The notes below the pieces were generated by a model. It was not told where the DNA came from. It ran no database searches and saw only the letters and a list, made by a program, of their open reading frames with translations. From Lactovum miscens (GTDB lineage: Bacteria > Bacillota > Bacilli > Lactobacillales > Streptococcaceae), in NCBI RefSeq assembly GCF_014202895.1, contig NZ_JACHHV010000012.1, positions 1 through 46,028 on the forward strand: a DNA stretch of 46,028 bases, read 5' to 3'. Both the position numbers and the translations under genes were made by a program. Shown here piece by piece: positions 37,373 to 46,028 of this stretch. The number at the start of each line of letters is the position of its first letter. The stretch's first letter is position 1.

Positions 37373-37446
37373 CCTGAGACTTTTACCTTTGCTCAGGCAT
37401 ACTACACTGCGGGTAGATTTCATGTCCTACCACGCATAAAGGAGAA
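37373..37446 (+). promoter_or_regulatory. preQ1-II riboswitch
   Basis: A hairpin CCTGAG/CTCAGG (37373-37397) is followed by CATACTACACTGCGG, an inserted GGTAG/CTACC hairpin, and AAAGGAG (37438-37444) just before the queT ATG. This matches the preQ1-II class, in which ligand binding traps the SD and blocks translation. Its location ahead of a queuosine-precursor transporter agrees. Confidence 0.88.
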
Positions 37447-37449
37447 TTC

Positions 37450-37962
37450 ATGAAAAAAAATATCAAGGTCTTCGATATCGTATCAATTGCGATAGTTGCG
37501 GCACTCTACATTGTCCTCACAGTCGCACCCGGGTTCAATGCCATTAGTTATGGCCCAGTTCAATTCCGTTTTTCAGAAATGTTTAACTTTTTAGCCTTCT
37601 ATAATAAAAAGTACATTATAGCGGTAACGCTTGGATGCATGATCTCAAATTTTATGAGTTTCACGATTGTAGATGTTATTGTAGGTGGACTTTCAACTTT
37701 AATCTTTGTTTGGTTAGGTGTAATCTTATTTGATCGTTTCAAGGACCAATACTTCTTAAATGGTCAGTTAAATAAGGCTTTCGTCTTCTTCGCTATTTTC
37801 TTTGCTTTTACAATGTTTACTATTGCCATTGAACTCGTTTTTGTAGCAGGTGCTCCATTTATCTGGACATGGTTTACACTTTTCATTGGAGAATTTGCAT
37901 CCTTAATTGTGGGTGGTATCATTATTGACAAGTTAAGCAAGCGAATTGACCTGAGTAAATAA
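37450..37962 (+). CDS. queT: Queuosine precursor transporter QueT
   Basis: The 170-aa membrane protein has about five helices and the QueT-family segment YGPVQFRFSEMFNFLAFYN (37-55). It is the S component of an ECF transporter for preQ1 or a related precursor; the shared ECF module is encoded elsewhere. The riboswitch in its leader supports the substrate. SD AAAGGAG is part of the aptamer. Confidence 0.94.
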   Translation: MKKNIKVFDIVSIAIVAALYIVLTVAPGFNAISYGPVQFRFSEMFNFLAFYNKKYIIAVTLGCMISNFMSFTIVDVIVGGLSTLIFVWLGVILFDRFKDQYFLNGQLNKAFVFFAIFFAFTMFTIAIELVFVAGAPFIWTWFTLFIGEFASLIVGGIIIDKLSKRIDLSK

Positions 37963-37988
37963 TTTGAAATGAAGGTAAAACAAGACTG

Positions 37989-38016
37989 AAAACGCTGACA
38001 GCTATCAGTGTTTTTT
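37989..38016 (+). terminator. queT terminator
   Basis: AACGCTGA (37991-37998) pairs with TCAGTGTT (38005-38012, one G-U), 6-nt loop, then TTTTTT. It overlaps the -35 of the next promoter. Confidence 0.8.
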
Positions 38017-38024
38017 GATATAAT
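37995..38024 (+). promoter_or_regulatory. glpK promoter (leaderless, overlapping a terminator)
   Basis: CTGACA (37995-38000), 18-bp spacer and TATAAT (38019-38024) preceded by TGA. The -10 ends 7 nt before the glpK ATG. Confidence 0.65.
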
Positions 38025-38031
38025 CGGAACT

Positions 38032-39522
38032 ATGGAAAAAAAATATATTTTAGCGATTGATCAGGGTACGACCAGTTCACGAGCCATTATCTTTGATAAA
38101 AAAGGCAATAAAATTGCGGTTGCACAAAAAGAGTTTCCTCAGTACTTTCCAAAATCAGGTTGGGTAGAGCATGATGCTAATGAAATCTGGCAGTCTGTTC
38201 AGTCAGTATTAGCAGACCTTTTCATACACTCAGGCGCTCAACCGTCTGAAATTGCAGCGATTGGGATTACCAATCAACGTGAGACAACAGTAGTTTGGAA
38301 TAAAAACACTGGGCTTCCAATTAGTCATGCATTAGTCTGGCAATCTCGTCAGTCCGCAGATATCTGTGATCAGTTAATTGCGGATGGGTATGAGAATTTC
38401 TTCCATAAGAAGACGGGTCTTGTAATCGATGCATATTTTTCCGCGACAAAAATCCGATGGATTTTAGACAATGTCCCAACTGCCCAAGAAATGGCTGAAG
38501 CAGGAGACTTACTTTTTGGAACAATAGATACTTGGTTACTCTGGAAATTAACAAATGGTGAGTCTTTTGCGACTGATGTCACTAATGCCAGTCGAACAAT
38601 GCTTTATAACATTGTTGAAGAGAAATGGGATGAAGAAATTTTACATCTTCTAAATATTCCAGTTAGTATGTTGCCAGAAGTTCGAAAGAATTCTGAGATT
38701 TATGGTTATACAAAGGATTTTCATTTCTTCGGTGAATCTGTTCCTATCGCTAATCTTATGGGGGACCAGCAGGCCGCTTTGGTCGGTCAACAATGCTTTG
38801 AGGAAGGCATGATCAAGAATACCTATGGAACAGGTGCTTTCATTATAATGAATACAGGTGAGAACCCACATTTTTCAGAAAATAAGCTTCTGACAACAAT
38901 CGCTTATAAGCTAGATGATAAGGTGACTTATGCTTTAGAAGGCTCTATTTTTATTGCTGGATCAGTTGTTCAATGGCTGCGTGACGGGGTCAAAATCTTA
39001 ACTCATGCAGACCAATCAGAAGAAATGGCATATAAATCGGATACAGACGATGATATTTATTTGGTCCCTGCATTTACTGGTCTAGGTGCCCCATACTGGA
39101 ATCAAAATGCTCGGGGTGCTATTTTCGGCTTGACACGTGCGACAAATGATAATGATCTGGTAAAGGCAGCTCTTCAAGCAATTTGTTATCAGACAAAAGA
39201 CATACTTGATACAATGACTAATGATACTGGAATTTCAATTCCAAGCCTACGTGTAGATGGTGGAGCAACAGCTAATTCTTACCTAATGCAGTTTCAAGCT
39301 GACGTTCTAAATGTTCCGATTCGTCGACCGGAAAATGCTGAAACAACTGCCTTTGGAACAGCTCTATTAGCAGGATTAGCAATAGGTTTTTGGAAAAATA
39401 AGACAGAGGTTGAACGAATGGATGGCAAGCTTTACCAACCAAATATGGATAAAGAACGCCGAGAAAAACTTTACCAGGGATGGGTGAGAGCCGTTACAGC
39501 AACTCAAACATTTTCAAAGTAG
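38032..39522 (+). CDS. glpK: Glycerol kinase
   Basis: The 496-aa FGGY kinase phosphorylates glycerol to glycerol-3-phosphate. It shows [11 protein letters not shown] (7-17), [12 protein letters not shown] (78-89) and [11 protein letters not shown], and carries the HPr-phosphorylated histidine of Gram-positive enzymes (H231 in DFHFFGE), so PTS-dependent activation is likely. An upstream TTG frame (38008) overlaps the -10 box, so the ATG at 38032 is used. No glpF or glpO/D gene is adjacent. Confidence 0.96.
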   Translation: MEKKYILAIDQGTTSSRAIIFDKKGNKIAVAQKEFPQYFPKSGWVEHDANEIWQSVQSVLADLFIHSGAQPSEIAAIGITNQRETTVVWNKNTGLPISHALVWQSRQSADICDQLIADGYENFFHKKTGLVIDAYFSATKIRWILDNVPTAQEMAEAGDLLFGTIDTWLLWKLTNGESFATDVTNASRTMLYNIVEEKWDEEILHLLNIPVSMLPEVRKNSEIYGYTKDFHFFGESVPIANLMGDQQAALVGQQCFEEGMIKNTYGTGAFIIMNTGENPHFSENKLLTTIAYKLDDKVTYALEGSIFIAGSVVQWLRDGVKILTHADQSEEMAYKSDTDDDIYLVPAFTGLGAPYWNQNARGAIFGLTRATNDNDLVKAALQAICYQTKDILDTMTNDTGISIPSLRVDGGATANSYLMQFQADVLNVPIRRPENAETTAFGTALLAGLAIGFWKNKTEVERMDGKLYQPNMDKERREKLYQGWVRAVTATQTFSK

Positions 39523-39779
39523 AAAGTTAATTTTAGACTATTTCTTATTTAGACTGTAATAATTAAAAGAAAGTAGCTTGAAACTCTATAGAAAAATTAA
39601 ATACAAGTTTAAGAATGCTGTTAACATCAAAGTGGTTATGATGACAAAAACAGATAAAGCGAAAGCCCATCTCAACATTGACCTCAGATAGAATCTAAAA
39701 TAAGTTAAAGTATTCTCAACAGGTACACAAGATGGTTTGTCCTACAAGTTCAACAGGATAACTAGATTGAAAGATTTAA

Positions 39780-39844
39780 TTTGAAAACTTTGATGAATAA
39801 AATTGAAAGAAACAACGAAGTTACAAAGTTTTCAAAGCTTTTTT
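39780..39844 (+). terminator. Long-loop terminator-like hairpin
   Basis: A perfect 13-bp stem (39780-39792 with 39824-39836) encloses a 31-nt loop and is followed by GCTTTTTT. The large loop is unusual for an intrinsic terminator. It lies about 260 nt after the glpK stop. Confidence 0.65.
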
Positions 39845-39932
39845 AATAATTTGGAAGAGTAAGGGCTGATAAAAATTCAGACCAAGATTTGAATAATTTA
39901 CTTTGAACTAATATGTGATGATACTTATAGTT

Positions 39933-39961
39933 AAAGCGATTTTTTTAAGACTCGCTTTTTT
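39933..39961 (+). terminator. Terminator ahead of rnc
   Basis: AAAGCGA (39933-39939) pairs with TCGCTTT (39952-39958), 12-nt loop, T run following. It ends 20 nt before the rnc extended -10. Confidence 0.75.
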
Positions 39962-39981
39962 AAAAATTTACTTGGGAATTT

Positions 39982-39990
39982 TGTTATAAT
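39982..39990 (+). promoter_or_regulatory. Extended -10 promoter abutting rnc (leaderless)
   Basis: TGT plus TATAAT (39985-39990) ends 7 nt before the rnc ATG at 39998. The only purine-rich stretch between them (AAGG) is 2 nt from the ATG, too close to act as an SD. Confidence 0.65.
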
Positions 39991-39997
39991 TAAGGCT

Positions 39998-40696
39998 ATG
40001 GGAAAATTAGAATTAAAATTAAAAAACGACTTTAATATCGTTTTTTCCGATTCAAAATTACTTGAAACTGCATTTACGCACACATCTTATGCCAATGAGA
40101 ACCACCTCCCAAAGACTGCAAGCAACGAACGTTTGGAATTTTTGGGAGATGCTGCTCTATCACTGACAATTTCGGAATATCTTTACTTGAAATTTCCAGA
40201 AAAATTAGAAGGTGAACTTTCAAAAATTCGCTCATCATTGGTTCGTACCGAATCTTTATCAAGGTTTTCAAAAAAGTGTCATTTTGATGAATTTATCAAG
40301 CTTGGAAATGGTGAAGAGCAAATGGGCGGACGTTGTCGTGATACAACACTTGAAGACCTTTTCGAAAGCTTTTTAGGCGCTCTTTTGTTAGACCAAGGTT
40401 TTGAAGCAGTTAAAAAATTCCTTAATCTGGTTGTGATTCCTGACTTTGAGGATGGAGACTTTATAGGTGTGACAGATTATAAAACAGCACTTCAGGAACT
40501 CCTTCAAGTTAACGGGGACACTAAGATTGAATACCGTGTCATTGAAGAGACTGGTCCTGATCATAAAAAACAATTTAAAGTAGCCGTTTTTGAAAATGAG
40601 CTCCAACTAGGATCAGGACATGGACATTCGAAGAAGCTTGCAGAACAAGCTGCAGCTCAAGATGCATTCAAAATGGCAATTAGGAGCAAAAGATAA
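39998..40696 (+). CDS. rnc: Ribonuclease III
   Basis: The 232-aa double-strand-specific endonuclease has the signature [13 protein letters not shown] (45-57), the second catalytic region [16 protein letters not shown] (about 116-131) and a C-terminal dsRNA-binding domain (KTALQELLQ to the end). It processes rRNA and structured mRNAs. Coupling to smc (1-nt overlap, TAATG) is common in streptococci. Its own mRNA seems to start at the ATG. Confidence 0.97.
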   Translation: MGKLELKLKNDFNIVFSDSKLLETAFTHTSYANENHLPKTASNERLEFLGDAALSLTISEYLYLKFPEKLEGELSKIRSSLVRTESLSRFSKKCHFDEFIKLGNGEEQMGGRCRDTTLEDLFESFLGALLLDQGFEAVKKFLNLVVIPDFEDGDFIGVTDYKTALQELLQVNGDTKIEYRVIEETGPDHKKQFKVAVFENELQLGSGHGHSKKLAEQAAAQDAFKMAIRSKR

Positions 40697-43600
40697 TGTA
40701 CTTGAAGAAACTTGAAATTCATGGCTTCAAGTCTTTTGCTGATCGTACAAAAATTGATTTTGACCATGGCATTACAGCGATAGTGGGTCCTAATGGATCA
40801 GGAAAATCAAATATTACTGAAGCATTAAGATGGGCATTAGGCGAGCAATCTGCTAAATCTTTACGTGGGGCAAAGATGCCAGATGTTATCTTTGCTGGTA
40901 CAGAAAAACGAAAAGCACAAAATTTTGCTGAAGTTACTGCACATTTTGATAATACCGGTCGTTATTTGGACTCTGATAATAAAGAGGTTGTTGTGACCCG
41001 TCGCCTCTATCGAAATGGAGATTCAGAATTTCTAATCAACGGAAAGAAAAAACGTCTTAGGGATATTCATGACATGTTCTTGGATACAGGTCTGGGACGT
41101 GATTCTTTCTCAATTATTTCCCAGGGGCGTATTGAGTCTGTATTCAGTTCGAAACCTGAAGAGCGTCGAGCGATTATTGAAGAAGCGGCTGGTGTCTTAA
41201 AATTTAAGACTCGCAAGGCTGAGACTGAAAGCAAACTTAAAGCAATGCAGGATAATCTGGATCGTCTGGAAGACATTATCTATGAACTATCTGGTCAGTT
41301 GCCAAGTTTGAAGAGCCAACGTGATGTAGCTTTGCAATTTCAGACGCTTGATGCATCCCGTCATAAATTGGCACTTTCACTATTAGTTGCTCATGTTAAA
41401 CAGGCACGAAGCCAGTATGATGATTCATCAACTGAGGTTGAAGAAGTATTGGGCTCGTTAGATGCATTGATTCTCTCTCAAAAAGACTTTGAAGATAAAG
41501 TTCAAAGTTTAAAGTACCAACGTGACCAAGCAGATAAGGAACGAGAGTCCTTACAAAGTCAAGCTCTTTCGCTGACAGAACTAAAATCTGATCTAGAAAA
41601 GCAGATTGAACGCTTTGATAGAGCTGCAGAAGATCAGACTAAGTCTGATCAGGCGAGAGCTGAGCAAATTGAGACATTCAGTCAGGAAAAAACAGAACTT
41701 GAAAAGCGACTTTCAGAGAATCGTGAGGTACTAGAAAATTTACACCATCAAAAATTAATTTTGGATGGGAAAATTAAGGAACTTGAAGAGGATTTAGAAG
41801 CCTTTTCAGAGAGCCCTGAAGCGCAGACGGAGCATCTCCGTGAGAGCTATCTGATTCTGGTTAATAAAGAATCAACTTTATCAAATCAATTAACAAAAAA
41901 TCAGGCTGATGCAGATAATCTTTTGCGCCAACAGGTTGAATCTGACTCTTCAAATAAAGAAAACTTAGAAAAGTTAACTATAATTTCTTCCGACCTTCTG
42001 AGGATTCAAGCAGATTATGAAACTCAAAAATCTGAAATTGATATGATCTTTTCTGATCTTCAAACTAAGAATCAAGCACTTCAAAATGTCCAGTCCCAAA
42101 AATCAGAATCTGAGCTAGCTCAATATAAAGTACTTGAACGTTACAATAAGCAGCGAGCTCAGCTGAATTCACTTGAGAATATTCGAGAAAATCACAGTAA
42201 TCTTTTTGCCGGTGTACGTGCCGTTATGCGTGAAAATCCCAATGGAATCATAGGTGTTGTTGCGGATCTTCTTTCCTTTGATAGCAAGTACGAGCCAGCG
42301 CTAGAAGTCGCTTTGGGTGGTGGTGCGCAAAGTATTGTGACTGAAAATGAGCAGGCGGCGCAGGCAGCCATTCGTTATTTGCGTGAAAGTAAGCAAGGCC
42401 GAGCAACATTCTTGCCACTGACAACAATTAAGTCGCGAGAATTCCGAGATTATTCACGTGTATCAGGTATGCCTGGCTTTATAGACTTGGCCAGTAATTT
42501 GGTTCAATTTGATGAAAAGTTGAGACCAGCAATATCAAGTCTTCTTGGAACAACTATAATAGTTGATAACGGCGATAATGCAACAGTTATTGCCCGTGCT
42601 ATGAATTTCAACGTACGCATTGTCACTCTTGATGGTAGCCTGCTTTCACCAGGTGGGTCATATTCAGGTGGTTCCCGTCAAAATCGAAACAACTCAACTT
42701 TTATTGCTAATGAAATAGAGCAATTGAAGCAAGAGGTTAGCCAACTTGAAAATTTGCTTAAAGAAAAAGAGAAAATCGCTCAAAAATTTGTAGATGCTGA
42801 AAAGAGTTTAACTGCAGAAATTACTCAACTTCATACACAAGGTGAGGAAAAACGCCTACTTGGAAAAGAATCTGAACTTAGAGTAAAGCAGCTTTCACAA
42901 CAAAAGGATGATTTGGAAGAACTGATTTCTCTTTCATCAGGACCAGAAACTGAAGAACTTATCACTCAACTTAAATTGGATAACTTTGAAATTCAAGTTG
43001 AGCTCGATGAGATTGCAAAGAGTAAAGACAAAATTAATTCTGAATTGGATATTGTAAAGTCAAGCTCTGAAGAACGTAATAGTTTAGTCGCTGAAAAATC
43101 GGCATCTTTGACAGATTTCAAAGTAGAAGTTTCAAGAATCAACTCAGAGCTGAATTTTAGCAAGACTGAAAATTCGAGATTTGAATCTTCCTTGGCGAAC
43201 ATAAGTCTACGTCTTGACTCACTTAATCAGGCAGAAACAATTAAAATCGATTCTGCAACGCGGGCCAATTTTCAAAAACAATTGATGGAAGCTAATCAAA
43301 AATTGCAAGATACAAATGTCAAACAAGTTTCATTACGCTTTGCACGTGAAGATTTCAGTGCTCAGATTGAAGATTTAGAAGTTAAAAATTTCTCAGCCCG
43401 GGAAGAGATTCAAATATATCATGATCGGAAAACACGTCTAGAACTTCAAATTGAACAACTTGAGGCTAATCTTAAAGCTGCTCAGATTAGTCTTTCAGAA
43501 GAGTACCAAATTAGTTTTGATGAAGCTGAAAGCCAATCAGAGACGATTGATGATGGAGAGCTTCCGAAAGCAGAGAGAGATCTCCGTGGCGTAGAGCATC

Positions 43601-44208
43601 AAATTCGTAGACTTGGTCCAGTCAATCTTGATTCGATTCAACAATATGCTGAAGTAAGTGACCGTTATGCATTTCTAAACACTCAAAAAGGCGACTTATT
43701 AGAATCTAAAAATCTTTTGATTGGCACAATGACAGAGATGGATGATGAGGTACGTGCTCGATTTAAGTCAACGTACGATGCCGTTCGTGTCAGTTTCAAA
43801 CAAACCTTTTCTCAAATGTTTGGCGGCGGGGAAGCTGATCTTGTTTTAACAAGCGACAACCTTCTTGATGCAGGAATTGATATTTTGGCTCAGCCACCTG
43901 GAAAACGTCTGGGAAGCTTGACTTTGATGTCAGGAGGTGAGAAGGCATTGACTGCACTTGCTCTTCTCTTTGCTATTTTACGTGTCCGCACGGTTCCATT
44001 TGTTGTGCTTGATGAAGTAGAAGCTGCTCTTGATGAAGCCAATGTTAAACGTTTTGGTGACTATATGAATCATTTTGATAACTCTAACCAGTTTATTGTT
44101 GTCACTCATCGTAAAGGGACTATGGCAGCTGCCAAGGGTATGTACGGAGTTACCATGAGTGAAGCAGGTGTCTCAAAGATAGTATCTGTCCGTTTTGAGG
44201 AAAAATAA
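40696..44208 (+). CDS. smc: Chromosome segregation ATPase SMC
   Basis: The 1170-aa protein has the full SMC layout: Walker A GPNGSGKSN (31-39), a long coiled coil, the hinge (about 500-660, with GVVADLLSFDSKYEPALEVA), a second coiled coil, then LSGG-type signature SGGEK (1079-1083) and Walker B FVVLDEVEAAL (D1106). With ScpA and ScpB it organises and helps segregate the chromosome. The length is normal and no motif is missing. Confidence 0.97.
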   Translation: MYLKKLEIHGFKSFADRTKIDFDHGITAIVGPNGSGKSNITEALRWALGEQSAKSLRGAKMPDVIFAGTEKRKAQNFAEVTAHFDNTGRYLDSDNKEVVVTRRLYRNGDSEFLINGKKKRLRDIHDMFLDTGLGRDSFSIISQGRIESVFSSKPEERRAIIEEAAGVLKFKTRKAETESKLKAMQDNLDRLEDIIYELSGQLPSLKSQRDVALQFQTLDASRHKLALSLLVAHVKQARSQYDDSSTEVEEVLGSLDALILSQKDFEDKVQSLKYQRDQADKERESLQSQALSLTELKSDLEKQIERFDRAAEDQTKSDQARAEQIETFSQEKTELEKRLSENREVLENLHHQKLILDGKIKELEEDLEAFSESPEAQTEHLRESYLILVNKESTLSNQLTKNQADADNLLRQQVESDSSNKENLEKLTIISSDLLRIQADYETQKSEIDMIFSDLQTKNQALQNVQSQKSESELAQYKVLERYNKQRAQLNSLENIRENHSNLFAGVRAVMRENPNGIIGVVADLLSFDSKYEPALEVALGGGAQSIVTENEQAAQAAIRYLRESKQGRATFLPLTTIKSREFRDYSRVSGMPGFIDLASNLVQFDEKLRPAISSLLGTTIIVDNGDNATVIARAMNFNVRIVTLDGSLLSPGGSYSGGSRQNRNNSTFIANEIEQLKQEVSQLENLLKEKEKIAQKFVDAEKSLTAEITQLHTQGEEKRLLGKESELRVKQLSQQKDDLEELISLSSGPETEELITQLKLDNFEIQVELDEIAKSKDKINSELDIVKSSSEERNSLVAEKSASLTDFKVEVSRINSELNFSKTENSRFESSLANISLRLDSLNQAETIKIDSATRANFQKQLMEANQKLQDTNVKQVSLRFAREDFSAQIEDLEVKNFSAREEIQIYHDRKTRLELQIEQLEANLKAAQISLSEEYQISFDEAESQSETIDDGELPKAERDLRGVEHQIRRLGPVNLDSIQQYAEVSDRYAFLNTQKGDLLESKNLLIGTMTEMDDEVRARFKSTYDAVRVSFKQTFSQMFGGGEADLVLTSDNLLDAGIDILAQPPGKRLGSLTLMSGGEKALTALALLFAILRVRTVPFVVLDEVEAALDEANVKRFGDYMNHFDNSNQFIVVTHRKGTMAAAKGMYGVTMSEAGVSKIVSVRFEEK

Positions 44209-44224
44209 TTAGAGTCATTACATA

Positions 44225-44255
44225 AAAAATAAGTGAGCTTGCGTCACTTATTTTT
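44225..44255 (+). terminator. rnc-smc terminator
   Basis: A perfect 12-bp stem (44225-44236 with 44244-44255) with a GCTTGCG loop; the right arm ends in TTTTT. Confidence 0.9.
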
Positions 44256-44334
44256 ATAACTATCTTAAGATGGACACAGTTCAGGGTTTCTCAGTACCTT
44301 CGGCCTTTTGGATGAAGCGCAAAACATTGGATTT

Positions 44335-44343
44335 TGTTATAAT
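44335..44343 (+). promoter_or_regulatory. Extended -10 promoter of ffh
   Basis: TGT plus TATAAT (44338-44343), 34 nt before the ffh ATG, with no clear -35. Unlike rnc, this transcript has a short leader. Confidence 0.6.
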
Positions 44344-44377
44344 TGAAAACAAGTATAAAGAAATTGGGTTATTATAA

Positions 44378-45931
44378 ATGGCATTTGAAAATCTAACTGA
44401 ACGTCTTCAAGGCGTTTTCAAAAATTTACGTGGGAAGCGAAAGATCACAGAAAATGATGTTCTTGAAATTACCAAAGAAATTCGTGTCGCTTTGCTTGAG
44501 GCCGATGTTGCTCTTCCCGTCGTAAAGAAATTTATCAGAAATATTCGTGAACGTGCGATAGGTGTAGAAGTTTCTGAGGCTCTAAATCCTGCACAACAAA
44601 TAATTAAAATCGTTAATGAGGAATTAACTGCCATCTTAGGTGGAGGAGAAGCTGAACTTCTTAAATCGCCACATATTCCAACTATCATCATGATGGTTGG
44701 ACTTCAAGGTGCAGGCAAGACAACTTTTGCTGGAAAATTGGCGAAGAAACTCAAAGAGGAGCAAAATGCTAGGCCTTTGATGATTGCTGGTGACGTATAT
44801 CGCCCTGCTGCCATTGATCAGTTGAAGACATTAGGGCAACAGTTAGATGTTCCAGTTTATGATGAAGGAGTTTCGGAAAATCCAGTTAATATCGTGCGTA
44901 ATGGTCTTAAATTTGCTTCAGAGGCTCACAATGACTATGTTCTGATTGATACTGCAGGACGACTTGAGATTGATGATAAGCTCATGAATGAGCTTAAAGA
45001 AATCAAGAAATTGGCTAACCCAACTGAAATTCTTCTCGTTGTTGACGCTATGACTGGTCAAATTGCTGCACAAGTGGCAAAGACGTTTGATGAAATCTTA
45101 GATATTTCGGGTGTAATCATCACCAAACTTGATGGTGATACACGTGGTGGTGCGGCTTTATCGATTCGCGAGATCACAGGTAAACCTATCAAATTTACTG
45201 GTACAGGCGAAAAGTTGACTGACCTTGAAATCTTTTATCCAGATCGCATGTCCAGTCGTATCCTTGGTATGGGCGATATGCTGACACTAATTGAACGAGC
45301 GCAAGCCAATTATGATCAGGAACAACAAGCAGTTTTAGCTGAGAAGATGATGGACAACCGCTTTGACTTTGGTGATTTCATCGACCAGCTTGATCAAGTT
45401 CAATCAATGGGACCTATGGAAGAAATAATGAAGATGATTCCAGGTATGAATGAAATTCCAGGCGCAAGTAACATAAAGGTTGATCCCAAAGACGTTGCTC
45501 GCAAGAAAGCGATGGTCTTATCAATGACTCAAGCTGAGCGTCAGCTTGAGGTAGAACTTTCACCAGCACGTCGTCGTCGCATTGCGGCTGGATCAGGAAA
45601 TAGTTTTATTGAAGTAAATAAATTTATTAAACAATTTAGTCAATCTAAGGATATGATGCAGGCAGTTATGAATGGGGATATGTCTGCCATGATGGGTGCT
45701 ATGGGGCAGCAAAAAGGTCGTGGAAACCAAAAAATGCAGATGCCTGCTGGAATGCCTGACATGTCGGCTTTGCAAGATATGATGGGGGGAATGAATCTCC
45801 CTCAAGGTGCTGGAATGCCTGATATGGGACAGATGTTTGGTGGCGGTCTTAAAGGTAAAGCAACTGAATTTGCTATGAAGCAAGCGATGAAAAGAGCTCA
45901 AAAGAAGATGAGAAAAGGAAAGAAAAAATAA
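44378..45931 (+). CDS. ffh: Signal recognition particle protein Ffh
   Basis: The 517-aa GTPase has an N-terminal helical domain, the G domain with P-loop GLQGAGKT (108-115), DTAGR, TKLDGDTRGGAA, and a Met-rich M domain (about 330-517) whose C-terminus ends in a basic tail (KMRKGKKK). Ffh binds signal peptides and 4.5S/SRP RNA and targets proteins to FtsY and the Sec translocon. The gene often following ylxM in Firmicutes here has its own promoter and no ylxM beside it. The downstream inverted repeat begins 2 nt after the stop. Confidence 0.97.
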   Translation: MAFENLTERLQGVFKNLRGKRKITENDVLEITKEIRVALLEADVALPVVKKFIRNIRERAIGVEVSEALNPAQQIIKIVNEELTAILGGGEAELLKSPHIPTIIMMVGLQGAGKTTFAGKLAKKLKEEQNARPLMIAGDVYRPAAIDQLKTLGQQLDVPVYDEGVSENPVNIVRNGLKFASEAHNDYVLIDTAGRLEIDDKLMNELKEIKKLANPTEILLVVDAMTGQIAAQVAKTFDEILDISGVIITKLDGDTRGGAALSIREITGKPIKFTGTGEKLTDLEIFYPDRMSSRILGMGDMLTLIERAQANYDQEQQAVLAEKMMDNRFDFGDFIDQLDQVQSMGPMEEIMKMIPGMNEIPGASNIKVDPKDVARKKAMVLSMTQAERQLEVELSPARRRRIAAGSGNSFIEVNKFIKQFSQSKDMMQAVMNGDMSAMMGAMGQQKGRGNQKMQMPAGMPDMSALQDMMGGMNLPQGAGMPDMGQMFGGGLKGKATEFAMKQAMKRAQKKMRKGKKK

Positions 45932-45932
45932 T

Positions 45933-46025
45933 ATGGCAAATTGTAAAATTAAGTTAGCCACCTGAAGCAAGAAAAAAACACCTGAAACCTTTATACTTGA
46001 ATTTGGAAAAATAAAGTAGAAAAGG
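45933..46025. repeat. Right copy of the window-bracketing inverted repeat
   Basis: This is the inverted partner of 1-94 (see there), beginning two bases after the ffh stop codon. The perfect 33-bp core is at 45954-45986. It reaches within 3 bases of the window end, so it may continue outside. Confidence 0.8.
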
Positions 46026-46028
46026 ATT

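Larger units (their letters stand above)
39523..39997 (+). other. Gene-free stretch between glpK and rnc with two hairpins
   Basis: No ORF of note in 475 bp. It contains two terminator-like hairpins (39780-39844 and 39933-39961). A TTGACC near 39680 has only a poor -10 partner (TAAGTT at 17 bp). A small RNA ending at either hairpin is possible but unproven. Confidence 0.5.

Noticed and set aside
38008-38031. Upstream TTG start for glpK
   Set aside because: It lies within the terminator T run and -10 box; homologous GlpK proteins begin at the ATG at 38032.

Overview
The window looks like chromosomal DNA of a low-GC Firmicute of the Streptococcaceae, most likely a Lactococcus. That genus call is inference. 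It rests on an exopolysaccharide (EPS) locus in the lactococcal order (epsX-A-B-C-D at the front; an EpsL-like protein and an inverted LytR-type gene at the back), on small lactococcal/streptococcal families (DUF4649, DUF4651), on a single-CIRCE groESL operon and on a preQ1-II riboswitch ahead of queT. No tRNA, rRNA, CRISPR array, intact transposase or prophage gene was seen.

Region 1 (1-2728) holds a gene-free, repeat-bearing left end and tex. Region 2 (2729-20241) is the EPS locus. A sigma-A-type promoter drives a conserved export/regulatory block (epsX, Wzz-like epsA, tyrosine kinase epsB, PHP phosphatase epsC, priming transferase epsD). A strongly AT-rich, strain-specific block follows: five glycosyltransferases of five different families, three left-handed beta-helix (LbH) acyltransferases plus one frameshifted copy, a Wzy polymerase and a Wzx flippase. 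After a 579-bp spacer come ugd (UDP-glucuronate supply), an EpsL-like phosphodiester glycosidase and a convergent LytR-CpsA-Psr (LCP) gene, separated by a bidirectional terminator. Together these encode a Wzx/Wzy-dependent, probably acylated and possibly uronic-acid-containing polysaccharide.

Region 3 (20242-31682) is housekeeping: a HAD phosphatase and SprT-like protein; rpoY-rnjA on the minus strand; a tsaB-GNAT-rimI-tsaD operon for t6A tRNA modification followed by DUF4649 and YpsA genes; PAP2 phosphatase and pepA on the minus strand; a DUF4651-thioredoxin-YtpR operon; and a GtrB-like glycosyltransferase. Region 4 (31683-46028) has groESL with CIRCE, metG with an unusual structured leader, a Tad2-like DUF2829 gene overlapping an SDR gene, riboswitch-controlled queT, glpK, and rnc-smc followed by ffh.

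Points that stand out: the window is bracketed by a ~93-bp imperfect inverted repeat; five genes have a -10 box 6-8 nt before the start codon and so look leaderless; the metG Shine-Dalgarno lies ~50 nt upstream of its ATG across a hairpin; a chromosomal gene resembles the anti-Thoeris protein Tad2; and the EPS block combines GT families rarely listed together. No wholly new multi-gene system was proven; the best candidates are given with decisive tests.
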